From: Bradyrhizobium sp. B097
GTDB taxonomy: Bacteria; Pseudomonadota; Alphaproteobacteria; Rhizobiales; Xanthobacteraceae
Direction: 5' to 3'
Assembly: GCF_038957035.1 (NCBI RefSeq)
Contig: NZ_CP152412.1
Location: 3,158,501-3,222,500 of the forward strand
Length of the DNA stretch: 64,000 bases
In this document: positions 1 to 8,234 of the stretch, piece after piece
How positions within the stretch are numbered: the first letter of the stretch is position 1
How the letters are laid out: each line of letters starts with the position of its first letter
Notes under the pieces: generated by a model
Seen by the model: the letters and a program-made list of their open reading frames with translations, nothing else
Told to the model about the DNA's origin: nothing
The model's database searches: none
Program-made: the position numbers and the translations under genes

Positions 1-1
1 T

Positions 2-469
2 GTCACCCATGATCAGTCCGAAGCCATGGAATTGGGCGACCGCATCGTCGTGATGCGGAAAGGTGCGATCGCCCAGATCGGCACGCCGCGCGAGGTCTAC
101 TTCGCGCCGAAGGACCGCTTCGTGGCGGAGTTCATCGGAGCGGCGAATATCGTTGAAGCTCCGATCGAGAACGGCATACTGATCCTGCCCGGCGGGCGAT
201 TGCCGACCGAGGGTGGCGCGACAGCTGCGAACGCGACCGTCATGATCCGTCCCGAAACCATTCGCGTGACGGACGTCGGGGCAGGGCTGCTCTCGGGAGC
301 AGTTGATTCCGTCAGCTTCATCGGCGACCGGCAACGAATTGTCGTGAGTGGTGCGTCGAGCAAGCCACTCAATGTCGATGCGCCCAACACAATCCATGCC
401 AAGGTTGGCGATCGAATCGGGCTGTCGATCGCGGCCGACGCCGTTCGTCTGCTCCCTTCCGAACCCTGA
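2..469 (+). CDS. ABC transporter ATP-binding protein, C-terminal part
   Basis: Partial gene entering from the left edge; the reading frame is open from base 2. The first visible residues, [18 protein letters not shown], are the switch-histidine (H-loop) region of an importer ATPase of the PotA/UgpC/MalK class. The Walker and signature motifs lie outside the window. The remaining ~130 residues fit a TOBE regulatory domain of the sort that follows the ATPase core in these proteins. It ends nine bases before a phosphodiesterase-like gene, so the two probably form the end of an uptake operon, perhaps for a phosphodiester or sugar-phosphate. The substrate cannot be told from this fragment. Confidence 0.9.
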   Translation, partial: VTHDQSEAMELGDRIVVMRKGAIAQIGTPREVYFAPKDRFVAEFIGAANIVEAPIENGILILPGGRLPTEGGATAANATVMIRPETIRVTDVGAGLLSGAVDSVSFIGDRQRIVVSGASSKPLNVDAPNTIHAKVGDRIGLSIAADAVRLLPSEP

Positions 470-478
470 GATTGATCG

Positions 479-1318
479 ATGCCGCCGAAACCGGTTCTCA
501 TCGCACAGATATCCGACCTCCACATCAAGCCGCCGGGAGCGCTGGCCTATGGCCGGGTCGACACCGCGAAGGCGCTTGAACGTTGTGTGGCCGCGCTTGG
601 CGCATTCGAGCCGGCGCCCGATTTCGTCGTCATCTCGGGCGACCTTGTCGATACGCCGTCGGTCGAGGAATACGACTATCTCAAGCAATTGCTCGCGCCG
701 CTACGCCTGCCGTTTGCCGGCATTCCCGGCAATCACGACTCGCGTCAGTGGATGCGCGAAGCGTTTCCGGCCGCGCCCTATGTTCGCCCAACAGGTCCGC
801 TCGACCAGAAGATCGAAGTGAATGGTCTCGATCTCCTGCTGCTTGATTCAAGCGTTGCCGGCAAGCCGCACGGCATGCTCGAAGCGTCCACGCTGCAATG
901 GCTGGACGCGTCGCTGGCGACGGCAGTCGATCGGCCGGCGCTGCTTTTCCTGCATCACCCGCCATTCAAGGGCGGCATCTGGCATATGGACCGGCAAGAC
1001 CTCTTCAATGCCGACGCATTGGCGGACATCGTCAGGCGTCACCCGCGTGTGCGGTTGATCGCGTGCGGACACGTCCATCGCGCGATGCTGACCACCTTCG
1101 CCGGGATTGCCGTGACAATATGCCCCGCGCCGAACCACGCGGTCGACCTGGACCTCGGGCAGCTCCGCGAACCATCGTTCAAGGTGGAGCCGCCCGCATT
1201 TCATTTGCACACATGGTTTCCCGGGCCGGACTTTGGACAGCTGGTCACGCACCAGATCCCCATCGGTCAGTTCGACGGGCCGCATCCGTTCTTTGGGCCG
1301 GACGGCAAGCTGCTGTGA
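479..1318 (+). CDS. metallophosphoesterase, GpdQ/CpdA-like phosphodiesterase
   Basis: A 279-residue calcineurin-like phosphoesterase. The dinuclear-metal motifs appear in order: DLH (residues 13-15), GDLVD with D55, GNHD (84-87), HHPP (159-162) and GHVH (197-200). Length and spacing match class III cyclic-nucleotide and glycerophosphodiester phosphodiesterases such as GpdQ. No signal peptide is seen, so it should be cytoplasmic. It follows an ABC importer ATPase by nine bases, which suggests that it hydrolyses an imported phosphodiester. The family assignment is firm. The choice between glycerophosphodiester and cAMP as substrate is inference. Confidence 0.85.
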   Translation: MPPKPVLIAQISDLHIKPPGALAYGRVDTAKALERCVAALGAFEPAPDFVVISGDLVDTPSVEEYDYLKQLLAPLRLPFAGIPGNHDSRQWMREAFPAAPYVRPTGPLDQKIEVNGLDLLLLDSSVAGKPHGMLEASTLQWLDASLATAVDRPALLFLHHPPFKGGIWHMDRQDLFNADALADIVRRHPRVRLIACGHVHRAMLTTFAGIAVTICPAPNHAVDLDLGQLREPSFKVEPPAFHLHTWFPGPDFGQLVTHQIPIGQFDGPHPFFGPDGKLL

Positions 1319-1613
1319 GCGGGTCGCGTCGACCCCTCACACGGATGGGTTTCGCCAGGCCGGATTTGCCGCCGATGGGTGGGTCTTCCAGACCAAGGGC
1401 GGCCGTTGCCTACAATTGAGCGTTGCAACTAGCCGCATATTTATTCCAAATTGTACCTTGGATGCCTTCTAGCCCGATTTCACCGGCCCGGGCCTTTTGT
1501 TGCTGTAGGCGCCCGGTGGGGCTATAGTCCTCTCCGCTTTCATTGATCGATGGTTTGTCGGTGTCGCGCTGCTGGCGCGCCGATTGAACGCAACACAATC
1601 AGTCTGGATCACA

Positions 1614-2351
1614 ATGACCGGTGCGTCGCCCATAGAACGAACTGCCGGCGCGCCGTTGTTTTCGAACAACAAGCTGTCGGTGCTGCGCAAGCATCCTTAC
1701 TTTGCCGATCTCGAGCCCGAGGCATTCGATCAGCTCTGCCGCTATGCCAAGCACACCACGCTGAAGCGCGGAACGACGATCTTCTCCAAGGGCGATCCGG
1801 GCACCAGCCTGATTGCGGTGATCTCGGGCACGGTGAAGATCAGCATCTCGTCGCCGGATGGTCGCAACGCGATCCTGAACCTGATCGAGGCAGGCGAGAT
1901 ATTCGGCGAGATCGCGCTGCTCGACGGTTTGTCGCGGACGGCCGATGCCACCGCCAACACCAATTGCGAGCTGTTCGTCATCGACCGGCGCGAGTTCATT
2001 CCGTTCGTGCGCAGCCAACCGACGCTTGCGATGAAGTTCATCGAGCTGCTGTGCGCAAGGTTGCGCTGGACCAGCGACCAGGTCGAGCAGGTGATCCTGC
2101 AGGACCTGCCCGGCCGTCTTGCGAGCGCGCTGCTGCGCCTGAGCGACAAGCACAAGCCGCAGGGGCGCACCATCTCGATCACCCAGCAGGAGATCAGCGA
2201 GATGGTCGGGATGACCCGCGAGAGCATCAACAAGCAGCTCCGCGCGTGGGCGACACGCGGTTGGGTCAGGCTCGAGCATGGCGCGATCGTCGTGCTGAAG
2301 CCCGAGTCGCTTCAGGCGCTGGTCGACGCCGGGGCTGATGACGGCGAGTAG
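1614..2351 (+). CDS. CRP/FNR-family transcriptional regulator
   Basis: A 245-residue regulator with an N-terminal cyclic-nucleotide-binding beta-roll (about residues 25-140, including GEIFGEIALLDGLSRTA) and a C-terminal Crp-type helix-turn-helix (about 165-230). The recognition helix reads TRESINKQL. It keeps the Arg-Glu pair that E. coli CRP uses to read TGTGA and has Lys in place of the third contact Arg. No FNR-type cysteine cluster is present near the N-terminus. The ATG at 1614 is preferred; an upstream in-frame TTG at 1584 has no ribosome-binding site. A perfect CRP-consensus palindrome lies 57 bases past the stop codon. The ligand, cAMP or another, is not determined. Confidence 0.85.
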   Translation: MTGASPIERTAGAPLFSNNKLSVLRKHPYFADLEPEAFDQLCRYAKHTTLKRGTTIFSKGDPGTSLIAVISGTVKISISSPDGRNAILNLIEAGEIFGEIALLDGLSRTADATANTNCELFVIDRREFIPFVRSQPTLAMKFIELLCARLRWTSDQVEQVILQDLPGRLASALLRLSDKHKPQGRTISITQQEISEMVGMTRESINKQLRAWATRGWVRLEHGAIVVLKPESLQALVDAGADDGE

Positions 2352-2380
2352 GCGCGCCGGCTGCGCGGTCGGTCCCGCGT

Positions 2381-2396
2381 TTCACGAAATGGTGAA
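2381..2396. promoter_or_regulatory. inverted repeat TTCAC-N6-GTGAA
   Basis: A perfect 5-bp inverted repeat with a 6-bp spacer, 29 bases after the CRP-type regulator stop and 12 bases before the CRP-consensus site. It has the same spacing as a CRP site but with the arms turned outward. It could be a second operator or part of a termination structure. Its function is inferred only from symmetry and position. Confidence 0.4.
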
Positions 2397-2408
2397 CCGG
2401 ACAAAGCC

Positions 2409-2424
2409 TGTGAAACCATTCACA
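2409..2424. promoter_or_regulatory. CRP-consensus binding site
   Basis: TGTGAAACCATTCACA is a perfect match to the E. coli CRP consensus TGTGA-N6-TCACA. It lies 66 bases upstream of the small membrane-protein gene at 2490 and just downstream of a CRP/FNR-family gene. The regulator keeps two of the three key base-contact residues. Regulation of the 2490 gene by the neighbouring regulator is a reasonable inference, not shown. Confidence 0.6.
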
Positions 2425-2489
2425 TCGGCTGTGCGTGCCCTGCGGTAAGTGACGCTTCGGTGGAGCACACTCGCACTGTGGAGGAATCC

Positions 2490-2759
2490 ATGCAGGGCTC
2501 TTTCGACAACCGGCAGCAGGACCCGGAAAGCAACTACGGGAGCTTCAGTATCAAGCTGATCGCTTTGCCGGTGCTCGTGATCGTTGCATTGATCGGGATG
2601 CTGGTCAGCCACCCTGCCGCAGTGAAATGGATATCGGACGCGGCGCAAGCGGAGTTCGCGGGAACCGACGTCGTCGACGTCGATCCATTGACAAGGATTG
2701 CGCAGCCGGCGCCCACGGCGCTGCCGCGCAATGCGATGCGGACGGTGAAGGCCAACTGA
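2490..2759 (+). CDS. small single-pass membrane protein, unknown function
   Basis: An 89-residue protein with one hydrophobic segment (about residues 21-40, rich in Leu, Ile and Val) and a polar C-terminal tail ending in KAN. The ATG at 2490 is preceded by GGAGG at ideal distance, so it is chosen over the in-frame GTG at 2460. I recognise no domain. A CRP-consensus site lies 66 bases upstream, so it may be a target of the preceding CRP-type regulator. The gene converges on the amidohydrolase on the other strand. Confidence 0.6.
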   Translation: MQGSFDNRQQDPESNYGSFSIKLIALPVLVIVALIGMLVSHPAAVKWISDAAQAEFAGTDVVDVDPLTRIAQPAPTALPRNAMRTVKAN

Positions 2760-2774
2760 TCGTTGGCACCGTCG

Positions 2775-3869
2775 TTACGCGGCAACGCCGAGCAGCTTGG
2801 CGGCAGTCCGGCCGAGAATGTTGGCCTTGTCGTCGTCGCTCAGCGATGAGCAGGCGAAGATGTGGTCGGCCGGTGCCATTTGCCATGGATAGGGATAGTC
2901 GCTTCCCAGCACAATCTGGCCGGCGCCAACCTGGGCGGCGAGATGCCGGATCGCTTCGGGCGTGAAGACCAGCGAGTCGAAGTAGATCTGCTTGAGATAT
3001 TCGGTCGGCGCCTTCTGGAGCTTGATCTCCGGATTGCATCCCTTGGGTCCGACCAGGCAGGGATGATCCGAGCGATCGGCATAGGAGGGGAGATAGCCGC
3101 CGCCATGCGCGGCGATGATCCTCAGTCCCGGGAAGCGGTCGAGCGTGCCCTCGAAGATCAAATGGGACAGTGCGATCGTGGTCTCGAGCGGATTGCCGAT
3201 GGTGTTGCCGAGCCAGCCATTGCCGGTGAGCCGCTTGCCGAGCTCGGGCACGCCCTGTGGGTGGATGAAGAGGGGAACGCCGAGCTCCTCGGCCTTGGCC
3301 CACACGGGATGAAACCTCGGATCGGAGAATTCGACGCCATCGACCACACCGCCGATCGCCGCGCCCTTCAGCCCCTGTTTCTTCACCGCGGTCTCCAGCT
3401 CCTGCACCGCAAGGTCCGGCGCCTGCAGCGTCAGCGAGGCGAAGGCTGCAAACCGGTCGGGCTTCGAAGCGCAGAGTTCGGCGAGCTTCTCGTTCTGGAT
3501 CTTCACGATCTCTCCGGCGAGATCGCGACCGCGGTCGTACCAGAACGGATTGATCGAGAGCACTTCCATGTCGACGGCCTGCGCGTCCATCGCAGCGAGG
3601 CGCTTGTCGATCTCGACGAAGGCCTCAGCGGCGCCGTTGACCGGCGGTAGTTGATATTTTCCAGCGTCTGCTCCGAGCAGCGCACCCGCCTCGCGGAAGT
3701 GGCAATGCGCGTGAATGTCGATCGTCTTGATACGTTTGCCGTCGACGGTGACCGGCAGCTTCTGGCGCGATGCTTGCGCGTTCGCGTTGTGGACGAGCCC
3801 GCAGCCGCAGAACACGATGCCTGCTGCCGCCGTCGCTCCCGCTTTCAGGAAATCCCGCCTTGTGGTCAT
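2775..3869 (-). CDS. Tat-exported amidohydrolase (ACMSD/resorcylate decarboxylase superfamily)
   Basis: A 364-residue amidohydrolase_2-type protein. The start at 3869 is chosen because it gives a Tat leader (TTRRDFLKAG, then a hydrophobic stretch) and has a GGGAGG site upstream; the frame extends further but without a binding site. Metal-site motifs are IDIHAHCHF near the mature N-terminus, FIHPQG, HGGGYLPSY and GSDYPYPW. The family includes metal-dependent decarboxylases and hydrolases of aromatic and cyclic acids. Export to the periplasm is predicted from the leader and is unusual for the family. It lies downstream of dctPQM on the same strand, so it may process a compound handled by that TRAP system. 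Confidence 0.8.
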   Translation of the reverse strand: MTTRRDFLKAGATAAAGIVFCGCGLVHNANAQASRQKLPVTVDGKRIKTIDIHAHCHFREAGALLGADAGKYQLPPVNGAAEAFVEIDKRLAAMDAQAVDMEVLSINPFWYDRGRDLAGEIVKIQNEKLAELCASKPDRFAAFASLTLQAPDLAVQELETAVKKQGLKGAAIGGVVDGVEFSDPRFHPVWAKAEELGVPLFIHPQGVPELGKRLTGNGWLGNTIGNPLETTIALSHLIFEGTLDRFPGLRIIAAHGGGYLPSYADRSDHPCLVGPKGCNPEIKLQKAPTEYLKQIYFDSLVFTPEAIRHLAAQVGAGQIVLGSDYPYPWQMAPADHIFACSSLSDDDKANILGRTAAKLLGVAA

Positions 3870-4034
3870 GACGATCGCCTCCCTGGTCTTTTTGTTGTGG
3901 ACGGGGAGCCTAGGGGTGCCGGCGAACGGTCGCAAGGTCACACGCTGTGCGTGTCGCGCAATGTTGATCTGCTCAGACCGGTTTGATCCCGGCCTTGGCG
4001 ATGATGTCGATGGGTTCCGGTGACGCCGCTTGCT

Positions 4035-5330
4035 TCAGTGCAGCACCTGGAGTTGCCGCGGCAGCCATAGCGAGATTTCCGGCAGATAGGTCACGCACAT
4101 CAGGACAAAGAACATCACCGCGTAGAACGGCCAGATCTTGCGCATGACCTGCTCGATCGTGACCTTGCCGACCGCGCAGCCGACAAAGAGGATTGCGCCG
4201 ACCGGCGGGTGGCACAGGCCGATGCCGAGATTGAGCAGCATGATCATGCCGAAATGGACCGGATCGACGCCGAAGTTCTTCATGACCGGCAACAGGATCG
4301 GCGTTGCGATCAGGATCGATGGCGCCATGTCGACCAGCGTGCCAAACACCAGCAGCAGCACATTGATCAGCAGCAGGATGACGTATTTGTTGTCGGAGAT
4401 CGACAGGAAGAAGGCGGTCATCTTGGCCGGCATCTGCGTCAGGGCCATGATGTAGCCGACGCTGGAGGCGCACGCGATCAGCGTCATCACCATCGCGACG
4501 GTGCGCAGGGTGCGATGGAGCAGCACCGGTAGATCGCGCCAGCGATAGTCGCGATAAATGAACATCGTGACGAAGAAAGCCCAGATGCAGGCGACGGCGC
4601 CGGCTTCGATTGCGGTGAAGATGCCGCCGAGAATGCCGCCAAGGATGATGACGAGGGTGATGAGACCCCAGGAGGCATCGATGGCGATCCGGATCGCGTC
4701 CTTGGCCGGCACGGTCTGGCCGTGCGGGTGCTTCTCGCGATAGGCAACCGCCAGGCACAGGATGATCAGCGAGAAGCCGAGCAGCAGCCCGGGGAACACG
4801 CCGGCCATGAAGAGGGCGCTGATCGAAATCGTTCCGCCCGTCGCCAGCGAGTAGAGCACCGCATTGTGGCTCGGCGGCACGAGAAGGGCCTGCACCGACG
4901 AGGTGATCGTGAGGTTGGTCGCGAACACGCGCGGATAGCCGTTCTTTTCCATCTGCGGGATCATCACCGAGCCGATGGCGGATGTATCGGCGACCGCCGA
5001 TCCGGAAATGCCGCTCAGGAATGTGGTCGCAAGCACGTTGACGATCGAAAGGCCGCCGCGCAGCCGGGTCAGTCCAACCAGCACGTCGGCGAACGCAACG
5101 AGGCGGCGGGCCATGCCGCCCTCCGCCATGATCGCGCCGGCCAGCACGAAGAACGGGATCGTCAACATCGCGACCTTGCTGACGCCGTCGGAGATCTTCA
5201 GCATCACCGCTTCCAGGGGGATGCCGATCCACAAGGCGCCGACAATCGCCGCCATCGCCAGCGAGTACGCGATCGGCATGCCGATCAGGAAACAGAGCAG
5301 CATGGTCGCGAGCAGAATGAGGATATCCAT
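4035..5330 (-). CDS. dctM: TRAP transporter large permease (DctM family)
   Basis: A 431-residue, highly hydrophobic protein with about 12 membrane segments, the normal length for the large TRAP permease. Conserved parts include LIGMPIAYSLA near the N-terminus, SGISGSAVADTSAIGS around residues 105-120, and an HPPVGA segment near the C-terminus. It moves the substrate delivered by DctP across the inner membrane, driven by an ion gradient. It begins 15 bases after the small permease stop, in the order dctP-dctQ-dctM. Substrate specificity lies in DctP and is unknown. Confidence 0.93.
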   Translation of the reverse strand: MDILILLATMLLCFLIGMPIAYSLAMAAIVGALWIGIPLEAVMLKISDGVSKVAMLTIPFFVLAGAIMAEGGMARRLVAFADVLVGLTRLRGGLSIVNVLATTFLSGISGSAVADTSAIGSVMIPQMEKNGYPRVFATNLTITSSVQALLVPPSHNAVLYSLATGGTISISALFMAGVFPGLLLGFSLIILCLAVAYREKHPHGQTVPAKDAIRIAIDASWGLITLVIILGGILGGIFTAIEAGAVACIWAFFVTMFIYRDYRWRDLPVLLHRTLRTVAMVMTLIACASSVGYIMALTQMPAKMTAFFLSISDNKYVILLLINVLLLVFGTLVDMAPSILIATPILLPVMKNFGVDPVHFGMIMLLNLGIGLCHPPVGAILFVGCAVGKVTIEQVMRKIWPFYAVMFFVLMCVTYLPEISLWLPRQLQVLH

Positions 5331-5345
5331 GATGGCCTCTCGCGA

Positions 5346-5858
5346 TCAGTCGGCGGAAAGGTCGCGGTGCGGTGCGATCGGATCGGGCGGCGCACCCAGG
5401 AAAATCCGCTCGATGATGAACAGGAGCAGGCAGGCGCCGCCGATCGGAATCGGAAGATAGGTGACGCCGACCGAAAGCGACGGGAAGTCGGCGATCGTGT
5501 TGTACCAGGTCACCTCGACGAGCCGAGCGCCCCAGATGACCATGAACAATGCGATCAGGCCCATCAGCAGCTGGACCACAAGGTCGGTCAGGTTGCGAAG
5601 CGGATCAGGCAGCTTGTTGGCAAAATATCCGACGTTCATATGCAGATTGAGCCGATATCCGGCGGCCGCACCAATGAACGTCACGACGATGGTGAGCAGC
5701 ACCGCGAGAGGTTCGGGCCATGACGCGGCGCTGTTCAGGACATAGCGCGTCAACACTGCCCAGGGGATGACGGCCGAAATCAGGATCAGCGCGACAGAGC
5801 CCGTGATGACGCAGGCGAGATACAAATAGTCCATCGCGCGGCGATATGATCCGGCCAT
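5346..5858 (-). CDS. dctQ: TRAP transporter small permease (DctQ family)
   Basis: A 170-residue protein with four predicted membrane helices, typical of DctQ. The ATG at 5858 follows AGGAAA at good distance and is preferred over a TTG five codons earlier. It includes the usual ending in a hydrophobic helix followed by a short charged tail. It sits between dctP and dctM with short gaps, so the three are one transcription unit. Confidence 0.9.
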   Translation of the reverse strand: MAGSYRRAMDYLYLACVITGSVALILISAVIPWAVLTRYVLNSAASWPEPLAVLLTIVVTFIGAAAGYRLNLHMNVGYFANKLPDPLRNLTDLVVQLLMGLIALFMVIWGARLVEVTWYNTIADFPSLSVGVTYLPIPIGGACLLLFIIERIFLGAPPDPIAPHRDLSAD

Positions 5859-5900
5859 GTCCGTTTCCTGCAAGAGGACGATTTCCCGTGTGGTGTGACG

Positions 5901-6926
5901 TCAGGCAGACTGGATGCGCCCGATCATGTCCTGGTATTTCGGGCCGTATTTGTCCCATACCGGCTTGACCGCGTTCTGGAACGGCGCCTTGTCGGCAATC
6001 TCGATGATCTCGCACCCGGCAGCCTTCGCCTTTTCCATCGCCTGCTGCTCGTAGGTATTCCAGAGCCCGCGCTCTTCCATCTGCGCCTCGCGGGCGAGCT
6101 TCTTGATCAGCGTCTGGTCATCGGCTGCCAGCGCGGACCAGGCGCGTTTCGAGAACACCAGCAGCTCGGGAACGATCAGGTGCTCGGTGAGCGAAAAGTG
6201 TTTCGCTGCGGTGTAGTGATTGCTGAAGACGTAGCTCGGGGGATTGTTCTCGGCGCCGTCGATGACGCCGGTCTGTAGCGCGCTGAACACCTGATCGTAG
6301 CCCATCGCGACACCGTTGCCGCCCAGCGCGTTCATCATGTCGATGAAGATCGGATTGCCGATGACGCGGAACTTGAGGCCCTTGATGTCGGCGATCGTCC
6401 TGATCGCGTGCTTGGTGTTGTAGAGGCTGCGCGCTCCGGAATTCATCCAGCACAGTGCGACCAGTCCGGCGTTTGGGCTTGCCGTAATCTTGTCCAGCAG
6501 CTCCTGGCCGATCGGGCCGTCCATCATCCGCTCGGCATGCGCCATGTTCTTGAACAGGAAGGGCATGTTGACGACGTTGATGTCATCGACGATCGGGCCG
6601 ATCGAGCCGGCGCTGACGCGCAGCATCTGGATCGCGCCGATCTGGGTCTGCTCGATGGTTTCCTTCTCGCCGCCGAGCTGCATCGAGGGGAACATCTGCA
6701 GCGACAGGCGGCCGTTGGTTGCAGCCGCCAGCTTCTTGCCGAGGTTTTCCGTCGCGACCACGGTCGGGTAGCCCGGCGGCTGCACGTCCGACGCCTTGAA
6801 GACAGCCTTTGCCTGGGCGAGCGCTGGCGATGTCACAACGACCGCACCAAGGCCGGCGCCGATCCGGATGAGATCGCGACGGCTAAGGCCCGCAGCGCGG
6901 CGCTGTGATCGGCGTGCATGATCCAT
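5901..6926 (-). CDS. dctP: TRAP transporter substrate-binding protein (DctP family)
   Basis: A 341-residue periplasmic binding protein. The N-terminus has a twin-arginine-like leader (SRRDLIRIG, then a hydrophobic run ending in ALAQA). The body is DctP-like: an N-terminal LGKKLAAATNGRLSLQMFPS segment, GVIDGAENNP near the middle and the LKFRVIGNPIFIDMM region around the carboxylate-binding arginine. The ligand is probably an organic acid. The start has AGGAAGG upstream. It is first in the dctPQM set and lies directly downstream of a GntR/FCD regulator on the same strand. Confidence 0.9.
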   Translation of the reverse strand: MDHARRSQRRAAGLSRRDLIRIGAGLGAVVVTSPALAQAKAVFKASDVQPPGYPTVVATENLGKKLAAATNGRLSLQMFPSMQLGGEKETIEQTQIGAIQMLRVSAGSIGPIVDDINVVNMPFLFKNMAHAERMMDGPIGQELLDKITASPNAGLVALCWMNSGARSLYNTKHAIRTIADIKGLKFRVIGNPIFIDMMNALGGNGVAMGYDQVFSALQTGVIDGAENNPPSYVFSNHYTAAKHFSLTEHLIVPELLVFSKRAWSALAADDQTLIKKLAREAQMEERGLWNTYEQQAMEKAKAAGCEIIEIADKAPFQNAVKPVWDKYGPKYQDMIGRIQSA

Positions 6927-6945
6927 GTCGTTTCCTTCCTGAAGC

Positions 6946-6981
6946 GTCTTGCCGGGATTCTTGCCCGGACTCTTGCCCGGA
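6946..6981 (-). repeat. three tandem 12-bp units between gntR and dctP
   Basis: On the plus strand the units read GTCTTGCCGGGA, TTCTTGCCCGGA and CTCTTGCCCGGA, one after another. They fill most of the 66-base spacer between the gntR stop and the dctP start. They could be a regulator-binding array or a neutral slippage repeat; the sequence alone does not decide. Confidence 0.6.
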
Positions 6982-6992
6982 TTTTCGCTCGA

Positions 6993-7727
6993 CTAGTTCG
7001 GCTGGTCGAAGAACTCCGGATTGTTGTGCTTGGTGGTGGCGATGTCGGCCAGCAGCCGTTCCAGATGCCGGGCCATCGCGCTTCCGGCGGATGATGGATC
7101 ACGCGCCTCGATCGCGGTCATCACGGCCTCGTGCTCGGCGATCACCTCGGCCATTCGCCCGCGCTGCGGCAAGGTGAGACGCCGGAAGCGATCGACGTGA
7201 ACCTTGACCTGCAGGATCAGCCTCCAGATGCCTGGGTATCCTGCGATGTCGGCGATCCCTGCATGAAACGCCTCGTCGGCCTGATGGAAGGCCTCGCGAT
7301 CTCCGGCCGCATCAGCCTCGCGCTGGCGTGCGAGGATGGAATGCAAGCCAAGGATCTGGCTCTTGCTCGCGCGTTCAGCGGCCATGCGGGTCGTGGTTTC
7401 CTCCAGCGACTTGCGGATGATGATCGCCTCGGGGAGCGCTGCGAGCGGGATGCGCGACACGAAGATGCCGGATTGCGGGAAGATTTCGACCAGGCCCTCA
7501 TCCGAGAGGCGGAGGATGGCTTCGCGCACGGGCGTCCGGCTCACGCCGTAGGACATCGCGATCTCCGCTTCGAGGATCGGATCACCGGGCTTGCGATGCA
7601 GCGACACCAATTCGGCGCGCAGGTCTGCGTGGATCCGCGCGGCGGCGGTCTCGGTGCGGGGGCGGTTGCCCCGCCTTTGGCCGGCGGGGTTGCGGAGCTC
7701 CGACTTTTTCGGTGAGCGGGCGGGCAT
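6993..7727 (-). CDS. GntR-family transcriptional regulator with FCD domain
   Basis: A 244-residue regulator of the FadR subfamily. The winged helix (about residues 37-92) contains YGVSRTPVREAILRLSDEGL, a classic GntR recognition region. The C-terminal FCD ligand-binding domain (about 100-225) keeps the metal-binding acidic and histidine residues, for example DEAFH and EHEAVM. It is the first gene of the minus-strand TRAP block and has an 18-bp quasi-palindrome 17 bases upstream of its start. The likely role is substrate-responsive control of itself and dctPQM. Confidence 0.9.
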   Translation of the reverse strand: MPARSPKKSELRNPAGQRRGNRPRTETAAARIHADLRAELVSLHRKPGDPILEAEIAMSYGVSRTPVREAILRLSDEGLVEIFPQSGIFVSRIPLAALPEAIIIRKSLEETTTRMAAERASKSQILGLHSILARQREADAAGDREAFHQADEAFHAGIADIAGYPGIWRLILQVKVHVDRFRRLTLPQRGRMAEVIAEHEAVMTAIEARDPSSAGSAMARHLERLLADIATTKHNNPEFFDQPN

Positions 7728-7743
7728 CCGTGGTCCCCAAAAT

Positions 7744-7761
7744 TGATATATTAGTATATGA
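7744..7761. promoter_or_regulatory. candidate GntR operator upstream of gntR
   Basis: TGATATATTAGTATATGA is an 18-bp quasi-palindrome with 14 of 18 positions symmetric, centred between 7752 and 7753. It is AT-rich in a GC-rich region and lies just upstream of the gntR start at 7727. Autoregulation at this site is inferred from position and symmetry. Confidence 0.5.
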
Positions 7762-7813
7762 AATCATCGTGGAAGGCAAACGAGTGCACCTCTCCCCGCC
7801 TGTGTCCACCGCC

Positions 7814-8218
7814 GTCATCGCCCGGCTTGACCGGCGATCCAGTACGCCGCAGCCCTTCGGCTCAAGCACAGCGGTCTCTGGAATACTGGATCACCCGCCT
7901 GCGCTGGTGATGACACTGAGCAAGCTGAGCAATCACGCCGTCATCCCGAGAGGATGTGAGGCGATATCCCGTCCACCGCCGTCATCGCCCGGCTCGACCG
8001 GGCGATCCAGTACGCCGCGGCCTCTCGGCTCAATCACTGCGGTCTCTGGAATACTGGATCACCCGCCTGCGCGGGTGATGACACTGAGCAAGCTGAGCAA
8101 TCACGCCGTCATCCCGAGAGGATGTGAGGCGATATCCCGTCCACCGCCGTCATCGCCCGGCTTGACCGGCGATCCAGTACGCCGCGGCCTCTCGGCTCAA
8201 TCACAGACGTCCTGGAAT
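7814..8218. repeat. tandem array of a 167-bp palindromic intergenic repeat (2.4 copies)
   Basis: Copies begin at 7814, 7981 and 8149; the last is cut off near 8218. Each unit is an imperfect palindrome of about 100 bp bounded by GTCATC and GATGAC. It has small hairpins at each end (CGCCCGG/CCGGGCG and CACCCGC/GCGGGTG) and internal GATCCAGTA/TACTGGATC arms, followed by a ~65-bp linker. The same element recurs at 11488-11608 and in part at 11828-11906. It looks like a REP/BIME-type element of this genus. No gene is seen in 7762-8234. Confidence 0.85.
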
Positions 8219-8234
8219 GCCAACCACTCCTGTT

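Noticed and set aside
1490..1540. GGCCCGGGCC followed by TTTT, considered as a terminator after the phosphoesterase gene.
   Set aside because: The arms are too close to fold as a stable hairpin, and the wider CACCGG/CCGGTG pairing is imperfect.
3973..4034. A short minus-strand peptide ending DIIAKAGIKPV after dctM.
   Set aside because: It is open only as the out-of-frame shadow of dctM. It looks somewhat coding-like, but no start or homology supports a gene.
4722..5723. A 333-codon plus-strand frame opposite the TRAP permeases.
   Set aside because: Low-complexity Arg/His/Gln-rich translation typical of antisense high-GC DNA.
7814..8218. Tandem repeats considered as a CRISPR array.
   Set aside because: Units are 167 bp with near-identical content throughout and no unique spacers.
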